Shown here in pieces: positions 1 to 8,278 of a DNA stretch of 29,191 nt. The notes under the pieces were generated by a model that saw nothing but the letters and a program-made list of their open reading frames with translations, ran no database searches and was not told where the DNA came from. This stretch comes from a virus: IMG/VR virus record IMGVR_UViG_3300034105_000532, positions 1-29,191 of that record. The stretch is one strand, 5' to 3'. The number at the start of each line of letters is the position of its first letter. Position 1 is the stretch's first letter. The position numbers and the translations under genes are program-made.

Positions 1-111
1 TGTAAGATTTTCAATAAAAATCTTATTCTTAGCCTTAGAAATTTTTTTAATTTTGACAATAGAGCCAGCGTACTTATAAAATTTATTTGCGATTGGTTTC
101 TTGGATATCAT
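1..111 (-). CDS. Hypothetical protein, 5' part only (runs off window edge)
   Basis: An ATG at 111-109 opens a frame of 37 codons that stays open to base 1, beginning MISKKPIANKFYKYAGSIVK and continuing rich in Lys and Ile. It was chosen as a real start because GGAGGA lies about 7 nt upstream on the minus strand (bases 118-125), inside the end of the preceding gene. It overlaps that gene's 3' end by 29 bases, which is larger than the other overlaps here. The lysine-rich, 'YxGSIVKIKKI'-like beginning suggests a small beta-barrel or regulatory phage protein, but I do not recognise a family. The gene is cut by the window, so its length is unknown. Confidence 0.6.
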   Translation of the reverse strand, partial: MISKKPIANKFYKYAGSIVKIKKISKAKNKIFIENLT

Positions 112-301
112 GGCGTTCCTCCACAGTTTTGAAATTCAAATACCGCAATACTTTATTTAGCTTTTTGACTTCTACATCAATAGATGCAGCACATCTTAAA
201 CAGGTCAAGTCAATATAGTTTTTTTGGAAAGCATAATACTGTTGACCAGTAAACATACGCCCAGCGCAATGCTGACAATAGATACCAGTAGCTTTTACCA
301 T
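83..301 (-). CDS. Small zinc-ribbon-like protein (72 aa)
   Basis: This short protein carries two Cys-x2-Cys pairs, C9/C12 (CQHC) and C34/C37 (CLRC), spaced as in a zinc ribbon; the rest is polar with a Lys/Glu-rich tail. It starts 1 nt after the stop of the metallophosphoesterase gene, so the two are probably translated from one message, although its own SD is weak. Small zinc-ribbon proteins in phages often bind nucleic acid or a host enzyme, but no partner can be named from sequence. Its 3' end carries the SD of the next gene. I see the cysteines directly; metal binding and function are inferred. Confidence 0.7.
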   Translation of the reverse strand: MVKATGIYCQHCAGRMFTGQQYYAFQKNYIDLTCLRCAASIDVEVKKLNKVLRYLNFKTVEERHDIQETNRK

Positions 302-302
302 G

Positions 303-1469
303 TTAGTTTAACCAGCAGTTATACTCGGCTGTAACAATACCATTCTCAGGGTGTACAAAATACAGTGACTGAGATGGTCTGCCAGCAGCAGCAAGAACTT
401 CTGCAGCATATGTATTAACTGACTCTGGGCTCCCTGAAATTCTTAACTGAACAGTATTGAATGTCATCTTGGTAGGAGTATGAAAGTGACCAATGAAGAT
501 ATCATCAAAGTCTTCATCCAAAGCCCCAATCTTCCAACCATAAGCTTTCTTCTGGAACGAATGGAAGGCAGAAAGGCTACCGAATTGATCACCATGACAA
601 AGCATTGCTTTATAGTTACCAATTGTGTCAACGGCATACCAATGTCTTTCACCACGACCATCAGGAATTTTAAACTCAACACGCTTTTCTTTTTCAAACA
701 TTAATTGAGTGATACGATAAAGCATTCTGTCACCATTAGTTTCAGGGTCATGGTCTCGTCTTGCACGACCACCAATAGAACCATGATTACCAATAACACC
801 AACAAATGTTACTTTCTCAAAGTTTTCCAACATCTTGTTAATAAAATTCTTCATGATGCGTGGACCATCAACAGTGATTTGTCTATACAAACCACCATCA
901 ACTAAGAATGATTGACCTGGGAAAATCAACTCACCTTCAATAATATCTCCCAAAGCCCAAATTCTAAGTTCCTTAACAGGGTGATCTTTTCTTTGGATTT
1001 CGGTAAGTTGAATTACCTTCTCAGCAAAAAGCTCAATACGCTCTTCACAAACTTTAGAATTATAATCAGGAGTGACCTTGGCAAGTTGCCAGTCTGCTAG
1101 AACTGCAACAGCGACTTCTTCGCCCTTAGTTTTTCTATCAAACTTTGGCTTGTTCACTGGTACATACTTAATTGTTTCAATATCTTCTTTTACAGCACGA
1201 TAGATAGCACCAGCTAAATCATCACTCTTTGTTTTCAACTTTGTGTATTCACTAAGAAGCTTATTATAGGAAAGCCTCAATTCACTATCATTGGATGGAA
1301 TTGATCCAGTCAATGGGTCTGGTTGCGTATCAAACAATCCATTATCCCTTCTATGTTTACATAAACCATTAATATCAATTGATTGACGACACAATTTGTC
1401 AGCGTATTTATGATTCGCTGTTTGTGGTTCAAACTCTATTCCACAACCTTCACCTGCACAAACTTTCAT
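303..1469 (-). CDS. Calcineurin-like metallophosphoesterase
   Basis: A 388-aa protein with the full set of calcineurin-like metallophosphoesterase motifs: LADWQ (D near 126), ALGDIIEGE (D near 175), VIGNHG (N228, H229), CHGDQ (H292) and GHFHTP (H328, H330). These residues hold a two-metal centre that hydrolyses phosphoesters; the family includes SbcD/Mre11 nucleases and nucleotide phosphodiesterases, and sequence alone does not give the substrate. The first 40 residues carry four Cys (4, 9, 27, 37), possibly a small zinc-binding module. An in-frame ATG exists 11 codons upstream, but the start at 1469 was chosen because AAGGAG lies 5 nt before it. The preceding gap holds a 17-nt dyad and a TTGACA box. 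It probably belongs to DNA metabolism rather than the virion. Confidence 0.85.
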   Translation of the reverse strand: MKVCAGEGCGIEFEPQTANHKYADKLCRQSIDINGLCKHRRDNGLFDTQPDPLTGSIPSNDSELRLSYNKLLSEYTKLKTKSDDLAGAIYRAVKEDIETIKYVPVNKPKFDRKTKGEEVAVAVLADWQLAKVTPDYNSKVCEERIELFAEKVIQLTEIQRKDHPVKELRIWALGDIIEGELIFPGQSFLVDGGLYRQITVDGPRIMKNFINKMLENFEKVTFVGVIGNHGSIGGRARRDHDPETNGDRMLYRITQLMFEKEKRVEFKIPDGRGERHWYAVDTIGNYKAMLCHGDQFGSLSAFHSFQKKAYGWKIGALDEDFDDIFIGHFHTPTKMTFNTVQLRISGSPESVNTYAAEVLAAAGRPSQSLYFVHPENGIVTAEYNCWLN

Positions 1470-1494
1470 AAGGACTCCTTTGGGTTCTTTACAG

Positions 1495-1511
1495 CATATC
1501 ACAATGATATG
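1495..1511. promoter_or_regulatory. 17-nt dyad (7-3-7) with adjacent TTGACA box
   Basis: The plus strand reads CATATCA-CAA-TGATATG, two perfect 7-nt arms around 3 nt. On the minus strand a TTGACA lies at 1515-1510, overlapping the dyad edge, with a weak -10 candidate (TGTAAA) 16 nt downstream. The site sits 26 nt before the start of the metallophosphoesterase gene and just after the HNH stop. It could be an operator over a weak promoter or an RNA hairpin at the 5' end of the message. The pattern is seen; the role is inferred. Confidence 0.4.
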
Positions 1512-1521
1512 TCAAAAGTTG

Positions 1522-1947
1522 CTATGGGAGTCTTTTTTTAATAATTATAGCTCTTGATGCATTTTTCTTTTTAGTATGAGGTTTTACTTTGTTAGCAGTT
1601 TCCCTCATTTTAGCACGATGACTATCTGACATCTTATTCCCTTCCTTATGCAAGGCGCTATGCTCTTGCGGAGTGCATAAGAATAGATTAGACAAACGAT
1701 TGTCTACTTTAATTTCATTAATGTGATGAACAGTTTCCCAAGGCTGTAAATACCTGCCCAAATATTGTTCAATTACAAGCCTATGCTCATAAGTATAACC
1801 ACGAATGTTCTTAGGATGATCTGGCTTTAATACCCGAACATATCCTTTATCGTCAATATACTTTCCACCATTATAATTAGGACTGTCTTCTCCAGAAAGA
1901 AATTTCGTTGACCAATCAATGTCTTTTCTTTTAGAAGCTAAACCCAT
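1522..1947 (-). CDS. HNH homing endonuclease (free-standing)
   Basis: A 141-aa protein with an HNH core: TYEHRLVIEQYLGR (residues 52-65), VHHIN (73-77), then NRLSNLFLCTPQEHSALH (83-100), giving the paired His and Asn/His residues of the beta-beta-alpha-metal nuclease fold. An N-terminal NYNGGKYIDDKGYVRV strand pair is typical of phage HNH genes. The tail MSDSHRAKMRETANK resembles a NUMOD3-type DNA-binding helix pair. Such genes cut a cognate phage lacking them and spread by repair. It lies between a minor tail gene and the metallophosphoesterase and is unrelated to either, as expected of an inserted homing gene. No SD precedes the ATG; TATAAT boxes do. Confidence 0.9.
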   Translation of the reverse strand: MGLASKRKDIDWSTKFLSGEDSPNYNGGKYIDDKGYVRVLKPDHPKNIRGYTYEHRLVIEQYLGRYLQPWETVHHINEIKVDNRLSNLFLCTPQEHSALHKEGNKMSDSHRAKMRETANKVKPHTKKKNASRAIIIKKRLP

Positions 1948-1955
1948 TTTATTAT

Positions 1956-1961
1956 ATTATA
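1956..1961 (-). promoter_or_regulatory. Candidate -10 box for the HNH gene
   Basis: On the minus strand TATAAT ends 8 nt before the HNH ATG and overlaps the stop codon of the upstream gene; a second TATAAT (1951-1956) ends 3 nt before the ATG. No SD is present in the usual window. This fits a near-leaderless transcript, but the stretch is simple AT-rich sequence, so chance is possible. No convincing -35 was found. Confidence 0.35.
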
Positions 1962-2634
1962 CAACCCCACCAATATCTTCAACATACATCTGCAGAGGAA
2001 TAGTCCCGCTAGAAGCAACAACAGAGTACGCTGGTAAGTTATTGGATGATGCGCCAGTAGTTCTATCAACAGCAGCAAAGAATGAACCATTTTGAAACCC
2101 AGAAACATTGCTTGCTAAAACTACAGAATAAACCCCAGCGCCAAATTTAGAATCATAAGAGTTATTACGCAAAACATTATTAGCAATTGTTGCGTTAGCT
2201 CCAAGCGTTGAGACATCAATAAAAGTGAATGGTGGAGCAATGAAAGACGAAGTGCTGATAACAGTATTAGCACTACCTGATATGCCTGAACGGATAGTCA
2301 ATACATAGGTGCTATCTTCAGCACCTTTAGTATCAACTGTAAAACCTGGAAAATTAACTGTTACACGATAGTAACGACTAGCCCCAATAGTTACACGATT
2401 ATCCCCACCACCAGTGCCAGAATCATCTTTTAAACTAATAATCTCATGAGCAGACTGGAAATCGGAGAACGGTCCAACTGTGCTAGTAACCGTTTTTAGT
2501 TTCTTTACACCTTGGGGGTTATCGTCAGTAGATTCCTTAACTTGCTGGATATTAGTAGACATTTGTTGCAATCTATCCCCAGTAATTGGGGTTCCATCAG
2601 TCCATGAAATTTGTGTATAGTTCTCGTAAGCCAT
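1957..2634 (-). CDS. Minor tail protein (actinophage-type)
   Basis: A 225-aa protein beginning MAYENYTQISWTDGTPITG followed by a short amphipathic stretch (DRLQQMSTNIQQVKEST). This 'Y-x-x-Y-T-Q-x-x-W-x-D-G-x-P-I-T' opening is one I associate with minor tail proteins at the end of actinobacteriophage tail operons. Residues 45-225 are Ser/Thr/Val-rich and predicted beta, as in a beta-sandwich fibre head with a small helical N-terminal trimer stalk. It is the last virion gene of the tail-tip group. A 68-nt gap separates it from the S74 fibre, and its ATG lacks an SD but has TATAAT exactly 6 nt upstream. Its exact place in the tip is not visible from sequence. Confidence 0.75.
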   Translation of the reverse strand: MAYENYTQISWTDGTPITGDRLQQMSTNIQQVKESTDDNPQGVKKLKTVTSTVGPFSDFQSAHEIISLKDDSGTGGGDNRVTIGASRYYRVTVNFPGFTVDTKGAEDSTYVLTIRSGISGSANTVISTSSFIAPPFTFIDVSTLGANATIANNVLRNNSYDSKFGAGVYSVVLASNVSGFQNGSFFAAVDRTTGASSNNLPAYSVVASSGTIPLQMYVEDIGGVV

Positions 2635-2640
2635 TTATCT

Positions 2641-2646
2641 ATTATA
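2641..2646 (-). promoter_or_regulatory. Candidate leaderless -10 box for the minor tail gene
   Basis: The minus strand reads GGTATAATAGATAAATG: a consensus TATAAT, 6 nt, then the start codon. With the usual 6-nt spacing from the -10 hexamer, transcription would begin on the A of the ATG. The only purine-rich stretch (GAGG) lies 12 nt before the ATG, too far for a good SD. No clear -35 box is present. It lies in one of the few real intergenic gaps of the window. Confidence 0.45.
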
Positions 2647-2702
2647 CCTCATTTCTGTTGTCGTATGTATTATATAAAGATTAACCATATATAGTACAGT
2701 TA

Positions 2703-4367
2703 TTAGTTACTTTCTAACTCCACCACTTTTTGCTCTAAAACTTCTACTTTTATACAGAGTTCTTGGATAGCTTTAGCTAGAAGGGGGGTGAGTTTTGAAT
2801 AGTCAACACTCCAAGGGTCCATTTTGACTAAATCAATATTTTGCTCTGAAGCGTCTATTCCAATACTTACTGCTTGAGGATAGACCTCGTAAAGCTCTTG
2901 AGCAAAAAACCCAAAGTACTCATCATCTTTTTCATTTTCTGCAGACAGACGCATTTTATAGATTCTAGGCATTAATGAGTTAGTCACGGCAAGAGCATCG
3001 TAAGGTTTGTCTACATTGATTTTTAGTCGGCTATCTGAAGTGGTATTATACTGCGTATGAGTAGTATTAGACTGTGCAATAGAACCAATTACTGCGCCGC
3101 CTTCGGCAACTCCTAGCGCAAAAACGCAGTAGTTCTTATTTGTCCCAGCTCTTTCACGGTTGATATAAATTGGTGCTGTCCCACCACCAGTTTTCTTTAT
3201 CTCTATATTGCCTGCTTCAATAATAACACTATTAGTCCCACTAGTCACACCTACAGAGGTAGTAGCAGTGATGGTGCCCCCTGAATGAAATGAATAAGAA
3301 CTCAGAGTACTTAGACCAACATATACATCTCCAGACGAATTTAGACCATTAACTGCTACATAACCAAGATTTCCAGATATTCCACCACCAGTTATCGTGG
3401 TTGACCTGCTTATTGAATCATTCACAACTAGACTTGCAGCAGTTATGACCATTGATGTACCAGTAGCATCATTCCCTAATGTAATTGATCCGTCTGACAT
3501 AATTGATGCGAATGTCCCCTCCACTTCCTGAGCAATTAGGAATGAAGAGTCCCCAGGACCTGTTTTGGAGTGAAGCATCATTCCTCCATCTCCTGATATA
3601 ATGTCTTCGCCGCCTATCTCCCAATCACCAATATATCCATCGGTAGCATTAATTGTCCCTGTAATAGATGCATTGTTTGCTGTTAAATTTCCAGATGCGT
3701 CAACTCTAAAATTATTAGATGATGTGAATATAGCGCCATTGGCATAAATACCAAAAGTGCTAGCATTTGATGTAAGGTTCCCGCTTGAATCAATATCAAT
3801 TCCTGGGGTAGTAACAGAGTTAGCAGTTATCGTTCCTCTAATGGAGGTATTTGCAAATTCAGCTGCCCCGTTGCTATTAATAGACCATCCTGAAACTCCT
3901 GGGCTGTAATTACTACTTGAGATAACATTATTGACAAGAACAATATTTGCAGCTAACTCATCTGCAGTGATAGCCCCTGCAGCAATCTGACCTGCTGTAA
4001 TTGTGTTAGCAGCAATTTCATTTGCTGTAATAGTATTAGCAGCAATCTCATTTGCAGTAATAGCATCTGCAGCAATTAGCTTGGTAGAAATAGAATTAGA
4101 AATAATATCTGAATCACCATTGACAGTCCCTGGTTGCAGGATTAAACCAGCAGGTTTCAATACCGCATTATTAACTGTTTCTACAATAAAATTTTGGAAT
4201 GAATTATAATTCGTTGTCTGAGATGCAATACGGGATGGATCGCCTAATAAACCCCAAGAAAAATCAAACAAAGAATATTTAGTGGTATCAATAAAACTGG
4301 AGTTTTCTCCATCATGGGAGTGACCACCCTGACCAGGGTAGAAGTAAATAGTATTTTCACTAGCCAT
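2703..4367 (-). CDS. Tail fibre with C-terminal S74 self-cleaving chaperone
   Basis: A 554-aa fibre. Residues 1-80 are a probable attachment region (YFYPGQGGHSHDGENSSF). Residues 91-140 are five decapeptide units of the type TITANEIAAN. Residues 150-440 are Ser/Thr/Gly-rich repeated beta, typical of a trimeric beta-helix shaft. The last 111 residues form an S74 (endosialidase-type) intramolecular chaperone: TSDSRLK gives catalytic Ser444 and Lys449 in the S-D-x-R-x-K spacing, followed by YFGFFAQELYEVYPQAV and VDYSKLTPLLAKAIQEL and a coiled-coil end. In known members the domain trimerises the fibre and then cuts itself off at the Ser. An SD (GAGGTG) precedes the ATG, which overlaps the hub gene's start region at 4367. 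Receptor target unknown. Confidence 0.88.
   Translation of the reverse strand: MASENTIYFYPGQGGHSHDGENSSFIDTTKYSLFDFSWGLLGDPSRIASQTTNYNSFQNFIVETVNNAVLKPAGLILQPGTVNGDSDIISNSISTKLIAADAITANEIAANTITANEIAANTITAGQIAAGAITADELAANIVLVNNVISSSNYSPGVSGWSINSNGAAEFANTSIRGTITANSVTTPGIDIDSSGNLTSNASTFGIYANGAIFTSSNNFRVDASGNLTANNASITGTINATDGYIGDWEIGGEDIISGDGGMMLHSKTGPGDSSFLIAQEVEGTFASIMSDGSITLGNDATGTSMVITAASLVVNDSISRSTTITGGGISGNLGYVAVNGLNSSGDVYVGLSTLSSYSFHSGGTITATTSVGVTSGTNSVIIEAGNIEIKKTGGGTAPIYINRERAGTNKNYCVFALGVAEGGAVIGSIAQSNTTHTQYNTTSDSRLKINVDKPYDALAVTNSLMPRIYKMRLSAENEKDDEYFGFFAQELYEVYPQAVSIGIDASEQNIDLVKMDPWSVDYSKLTPLLAKAIQELCIKVEVLEQKVVELESN
3948..4097 (-). repeat. 30-bp/decapeptide tandem repeat in the S74 fibre
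   Basis: Residues 91-140 fall into exact 10-residue register: NSISTKLIAA, DAITANEIAA, NTITANEIAA, NTITAGQIAA, GAITADELAA. The middle copies are nearly identical at DNA level. Such I-T-A-x-x-I-A-A units are common in phage host-specificity proteins and probably form a trimeric spacer between anchor and shaft. Confidence 0.85.
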
Positions 4368-7300
4368 TAAGAAACACCTCGTAGGATTAAATTCTGGGTT
4401 ACAGTATCCCCAATAGCTGTACTATGAGAAATAACCCAGTAATCAGTATTAACTATATCTAACGCATTAAGCGCTGTTATTCTAATTCTATCACCTAATT
4501 GGACTTTCGGCATTGCCGTAACTGATACATTAATAATTGGGACTGGTATTTGCGTTTTTTCAATAATAAAGTCAGCAAGCTTTTTAGCATGTACAGAGTT
4601 TGTAATGAATGGACTCTGTATCGTTAAATCTTTAACCCCGTATTTTTTAATGCTAACATTTGTTGAAGCAGACTGCTCTTTAACCTGTAAGTTCTGCTCG
4701 CTCATTACAACAGCAGTTCCACCAATAGTTGTTGCATAAGGATATTGTGTTTCTGGGTTTGTCCCTTGCAACCAAGCGAGCTTACCTATTTCAACATCAT
4801 TAGTTGCAGAAACAATTAATTCAGCGCCATATGCGTATGGTAAATATCTAGATATTTCAACTCGGGCTGGGGAATCAAAAAGAATTGAAGAAACAAATGG
4901 ACTCTTAATATTATAAGCTGGTGACTTATCAAATTTAAGGTCATAATATCTAGATTCCCTAACCTTAGTCCCAGAGGTATGAGCAGCAGCAGTTGTTTGA
5001 AACTGTCCACGCTCTAATCCATTGAAAGATACCGCTGTTTTTGAGATGTACTTAATAATTTCGTCATCAATTTTAAGATAGCCGCTGTCTGGGTAAACTG
5101 GGTCTAATGTAGTAGTAACATACATAGCAGAATCAATCCCGCTTGTATTACTTGCAATATTTGCTGTGAGAGCAGTGACTGCCAATGAAGCGTTATCTGG
5201 AGCTGTCCACAAATTTTGTACCGAAGATGAAGATGTCTGAATACCACTCACTGGAACAACAACTTTATTACATTGCAGAGCAACTACATAATCAGCTTGA
5301 ATTATATTAGTTGAATCACTAATTGTTGTTTGAACAACAGCATGTTGATTAATTGTAGATTCAAAGAACCTGTAATAATGTTCATACCTTGCACAATCAG
5401 TTTCATCAACATAAACACGACCCATATCGGCAAATGTAATCCCATCCATAATTCCTCTGATAGAATCCTCATTACCATACAAGAATGCAAATTGAGTAAG
5501 AGGCTGCATCCTTGCCTCAGTATATCTATCACTTACTTCATTAGGAGTAAGGCATTCATTATAAATAGCAAACTCATCAGCATAAAGACTTCTAATTGTC
5601 GCTGGAGCTACTTCTGCACCAGCAGTGTATGTTGCCCCTCTCCCACCAATCGTAATTGGCTTTGAAGCCCAAGAAACAATGGTTCCATCAACAACCTCAG
5701 TGTCTACTAGGGCACCGTTAACATAATACTTAAGATTATCCCCATCAAAAGTAGCAATCAGATGTGAAGGCGAAGAATTAGACAATGCAGTGTTGGAAGA
5801 AACAGTTTCTGTTGTAACAGTAGAGTTAGCAAGTGCTTTAACTTTAAACCCATGAGATGTAGAGTTATTAAAAAATTCAAAACCAGCAGTAGATGTTGAA
5901 TTATTCCAACAACTTAAATACTCTCCATCGCTACTGAATACTCCATTATGGAATTTCCCATAGAATTCAATTGACCATCTTTCATCAACAGTTACATCAA
6001 TGCTTGCATGGCTAGGTATTCTGATGTATGAATTTGATTCCAGTAAAACCGATTTGTCATTTACATCAGAAATTAAAAACGAAGGTTGACTTAATTTTGG
6101 TGAATCAATATATATCGCATTGTTCCGATGGTTATTGGCATCTGCAGTAGTGAGTACTCTAGACGGGTCTTTCGTCCCGATACTATCCAGCGCAACAATC
6201 GTGCAGCACTCACTTGCACCCACCAAGACATCTGACCCACCATCTAATGCTTTGTAAAGGATAATATCAAACGAAGCAACTCCACCAGTATTAAAAGAAT
6301 GATAAAATTCAATTCTTATCTTTCTTGGGACACCCGCAGTAAGATTAACTGAGCTTGAAGCAAATCTTGTAGAAGTTGTAGTGATATTCCAACGATTAAG
6401 AATTACAACATCATCCAAATATACTCTAACTCCACCGTATGCTATTCTAATTACGATTTGTTGTAAACCAGAATCTGTTGGTATATAATAGCCATCAAAT
6501 ACACCATTAAAATATTCGGAATAAACAGTCCCATCAGTTCCAGTAAAAGTGTAATTATCTAAATTTAGAGCATATGTACTAGATGTTGATATTGATTTAG
6601 AAAGCACCGTAATAGTAGGGGATGTGAAACTCTTTTCTCCGAGAGCTTTGTCCAATGGGGATAATTCTTTATCAATAGCATCTGCTAAAATATCCTTAAC
6701 AGAAACATCTTTTTTGTTTGCTGGCATCCCCCAAAATCGTGCCCTCAACCCCGAGGCTGGAATGATATTATTACCACTCCTATCAACGGTATCTTCATTG
6801 AAGGAATACAATGCAACAGCCCCTCTTTCACGAGCCCCATGCTTATAGCTTTGTAACTTTTTAATATCTGCTTTTGGGAAGTTCGCTCTTAATAAAAGAT
6901 TTTGAACGGCATCATCCGCATAAACATTCTGTAAAAAGAAACCATAATTAATGGTTCTTTCAGACAAGAACTTTGTCCAGTCTTGCAAGTTAGCACTCAC
7001 TGTCATATCTGTACCTATTGACCATTCATCAACATAGAATGTCCCATTTTTTACATATTCATAAATATCAAAACGGACAATACTCCCAGCACTATGGGCT
7101 TTAGGAATAGTTCCGCCATACCCTCGCTGTGACACTGTTACCACCCCAGAACTATTCACTGAAGAGCAAAGAATTGTTTCCTCGGACTGTGTTCCATAAT
7201 TAATTACAACAACAAACTCATCCCCAGCACCGCCAGCAGGGATATTGGACTTATCCAAAACAGTAAATGACATAGCCGTGTTTGAAATATTGCTAACAAG

Positions 7301-8278
7301 CTGAGTCTGTAAAAATGATGCATTGATATTATCACTACTTGGCTTCTTAATTCTCCAACCAGTATATACCTCAACTTCTAAATCCTTTACCATATATTTA
7401 CCATAAAGAGATGAAGTATTAAAAAGATTAAAAACTTTCGTTGTGTTATCTAATGTTAAATCAACAACAGCAGTTTCTGACCCACCGATTGGTAAACTGG
7501 TAGAATGGACATCACGAGTTCTATTTACTGAGTACGAAATAATATAGTCACTGATGTCAATTTCATACATTGGAACTATTTCTTGAATTCTTGCATAATC
7601 TTCTGGGTATACTGTTGAATGGATTGTTACTTTAATTTTTGAAATATCCTGGGTAGACAATGCGCTTGATAGAACATGGTCCGTATAGTAACTACCATTC
7701 GGTATTACACCCAATTCACTAAATACTAAATTTAATGAACCGTCAAAAGCTTCAACAGTATATGTTGATACTTGACCATTAAACTCAGATGTTACAACTC
7801 TAATTTTATTTACTTTTCTTGTTGTAAAGGTTGCTTGAAGATATGGGTCAGTAGCAAACCCATATCCACTATATGTAGCATGAGTATTAGCACTACTTAC
7901 ACTATTTGACCACCAACCAAATTCAAGGCTGCTTCCAATTTGTGTGTTAGACAAATCGTTAGTAGTAAGCGATGGCATTGCATACCAACTACCATCTGCC
8001 TTAATCACATCGCCATTTATATCTTTAGCACCAGCAACTCCCCAAGTGAATGACTGTCTTTTAATTCCGTTAAAAGCTTCCGAGACTGGGAAGAAGAAGC
8101 CCCGAGATGGGTAGGCTGTATTTGCGGGAGCATCATTTGTTGTGACAACTAGGTTATCAAGATGTCGGCTATCCAACCACTTAATAATAACTTTTGGCTT
8201 TATTTTCTGTGCTGGTGCAGCAATAGCTGAATTAAACGAATTAGAGAACTCCTTTCCATATAATCCAGATGTTAACAT
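4367..8278 (-). CDS. Tail hub/tip protein with carbohydrate-binding modules
   Basis: A 1303-aa protein downstream of two Dit-like genes. Residues 95-240 look like a discoidin (F5/8 type C) domain: WWSNSVSS, FTTRKVNKIRVV and KIKVTIHSTVYPEDYARIQEI. Residues 245-470 resemble hub material of siphophage tail proteins. Residues 585-680 are PA14-like (YSEYFNG, GGVRVYLDDVVILNRW, IRIEFYHS, ASFDIILYK). Residues 745-925 are LamG/concanavalin-like (WSIEFYGKF, HLIATFDGDNLKYYVNGALV, ADEFAIYNECLTPNEV). The C-terminus (VQLGDRIRITALNAL) resembles the end of Tal-like hub proteins. It probably links the tail tube to the cell surface and binds surface glycans. No peptidase or glycosidase catalytic motif was recognised. 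SD AGAGGT precedes the ATG with no gap from the upstream stop. Confidence 0.8.
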   Translation of the reverse strand: MLTSGLYGKEFSNSFNSAIAAPAQKIKPKVIIKWLDSRHLDNLVVTTNDAPANTAYPSRGFFFPVSEAFNGIKRQSFTWGVAGAKDINGDVIKADGSWYAMPSLTTNDLSNTQIGSSLEFGWWSNSVSSANTHATYSGYGFATDPYLQATFTTRKVNKIRVVTSEFNGQVSTYTVEAFDGSLNLVFSELGVIPNGSYYTDHVLSSALSTQDISKIKVTIHSTVYPEDYARIQEIVPMYEIDISDYIISYSVNRTRDVHSTSLPIGGSETAVVDLTLDNTTKVFNLFNTSSLYGKYMVKDLEVEVYTGWRIKKPSSDNINASFLQTQLVSNISNTAMSFTVLDKSNIPAGGAGDEFVVVINYGTQSEETILCSSVNSSGVVTVSQRGYGGTIPKAHSAGSIVRFDIYEYVKNGTFYVDEWSIGTDMTVSANLQDWTKFLSERTINYGFFLQNVYADDAVQNLLLRANFPKADIKKLQSYKHGARERGAVALYSFNEDTVDRSGNNIIPASGLRARFWGMPANKKDVSVKDILADAIDKELSPLDKALGEKSFTSPTITVLSKSISTSSTYALNLDNYTFTGTDGTVYSEYFNGVFDGYYIPTDSGLQQIVIRIAYGGVRVYLDDVVILNRWNITTTSTRFASSSVNLTAGVPRKIRIEFYHSFNTGGVASFDIILYKALDGGSDVLVGASECCTIVALDSIGTKDPSRVLTTADANNHRNNAIYIDSPKLSQPSFLISDVNDKSVLLESNSYIRIPSHASIDVTVDERWSIEFYGKFHNGVFSSDGEYLSCWNNSTSTAGFEFFNNSTSHGFKVKALANSTVTTETVSSNTALSNSSPSHLIATFDGDNLKYYVNGALVDTEVVDGTIVSWASKPITIGGRGATYTAGAEVAPATIRSLYADEFAIYNECLTPNEVSDRYTEARMQPLTQFAFLYGNEDSIRGIMDGITFADMGRVYVDETDCARYEHYYRFFESTINQHAVVQTTISDSTNIIQADYVVALQCNKVVVPVSGIQTSSSSVQNLWTAPDNASLAVTALTANIASNTSGIDSAMYVTTTLDPVYPDSGYLKIDDEIIKYISKTAVSFNGLERGQFQTTAAAHTSGTKVRESRYYDLKFDKSPAYNIKSPFVSSILFDSPARVEISRYLPYAYGAELIVSATNDVEIGKLAWLQGTNPETQYPYATTIGGTAVVMSEQNLQVKEQSASTNVSIKKYGVKDLTIQSPFITNSVHAKKLADFIIEKTQIPVPIINVSVTAMPKVQLGDRIRITALNALDIVNTDYWVISHSTAIGDTVTQNLILRGVS

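Noticed and set aside
3-25. 9-bp inverted repeat TAAGATTTT/AAAATCTTA as a terminator
   Set aside because: It is within the open frame of the partial gene on the minus strand, AT-only in most pairs, and its position at the window edge prevents judging context.
26-40. Second copy of the 19596-19610 dyad (TTCTTAGCCTTAGAA, 14 of 15 identical)
   Set aside because: It lies inside the partial gene at the window edge, breaks one dyad pair, and a single 15-nt match in AT-rich DNA is weak evidence for a shared site.
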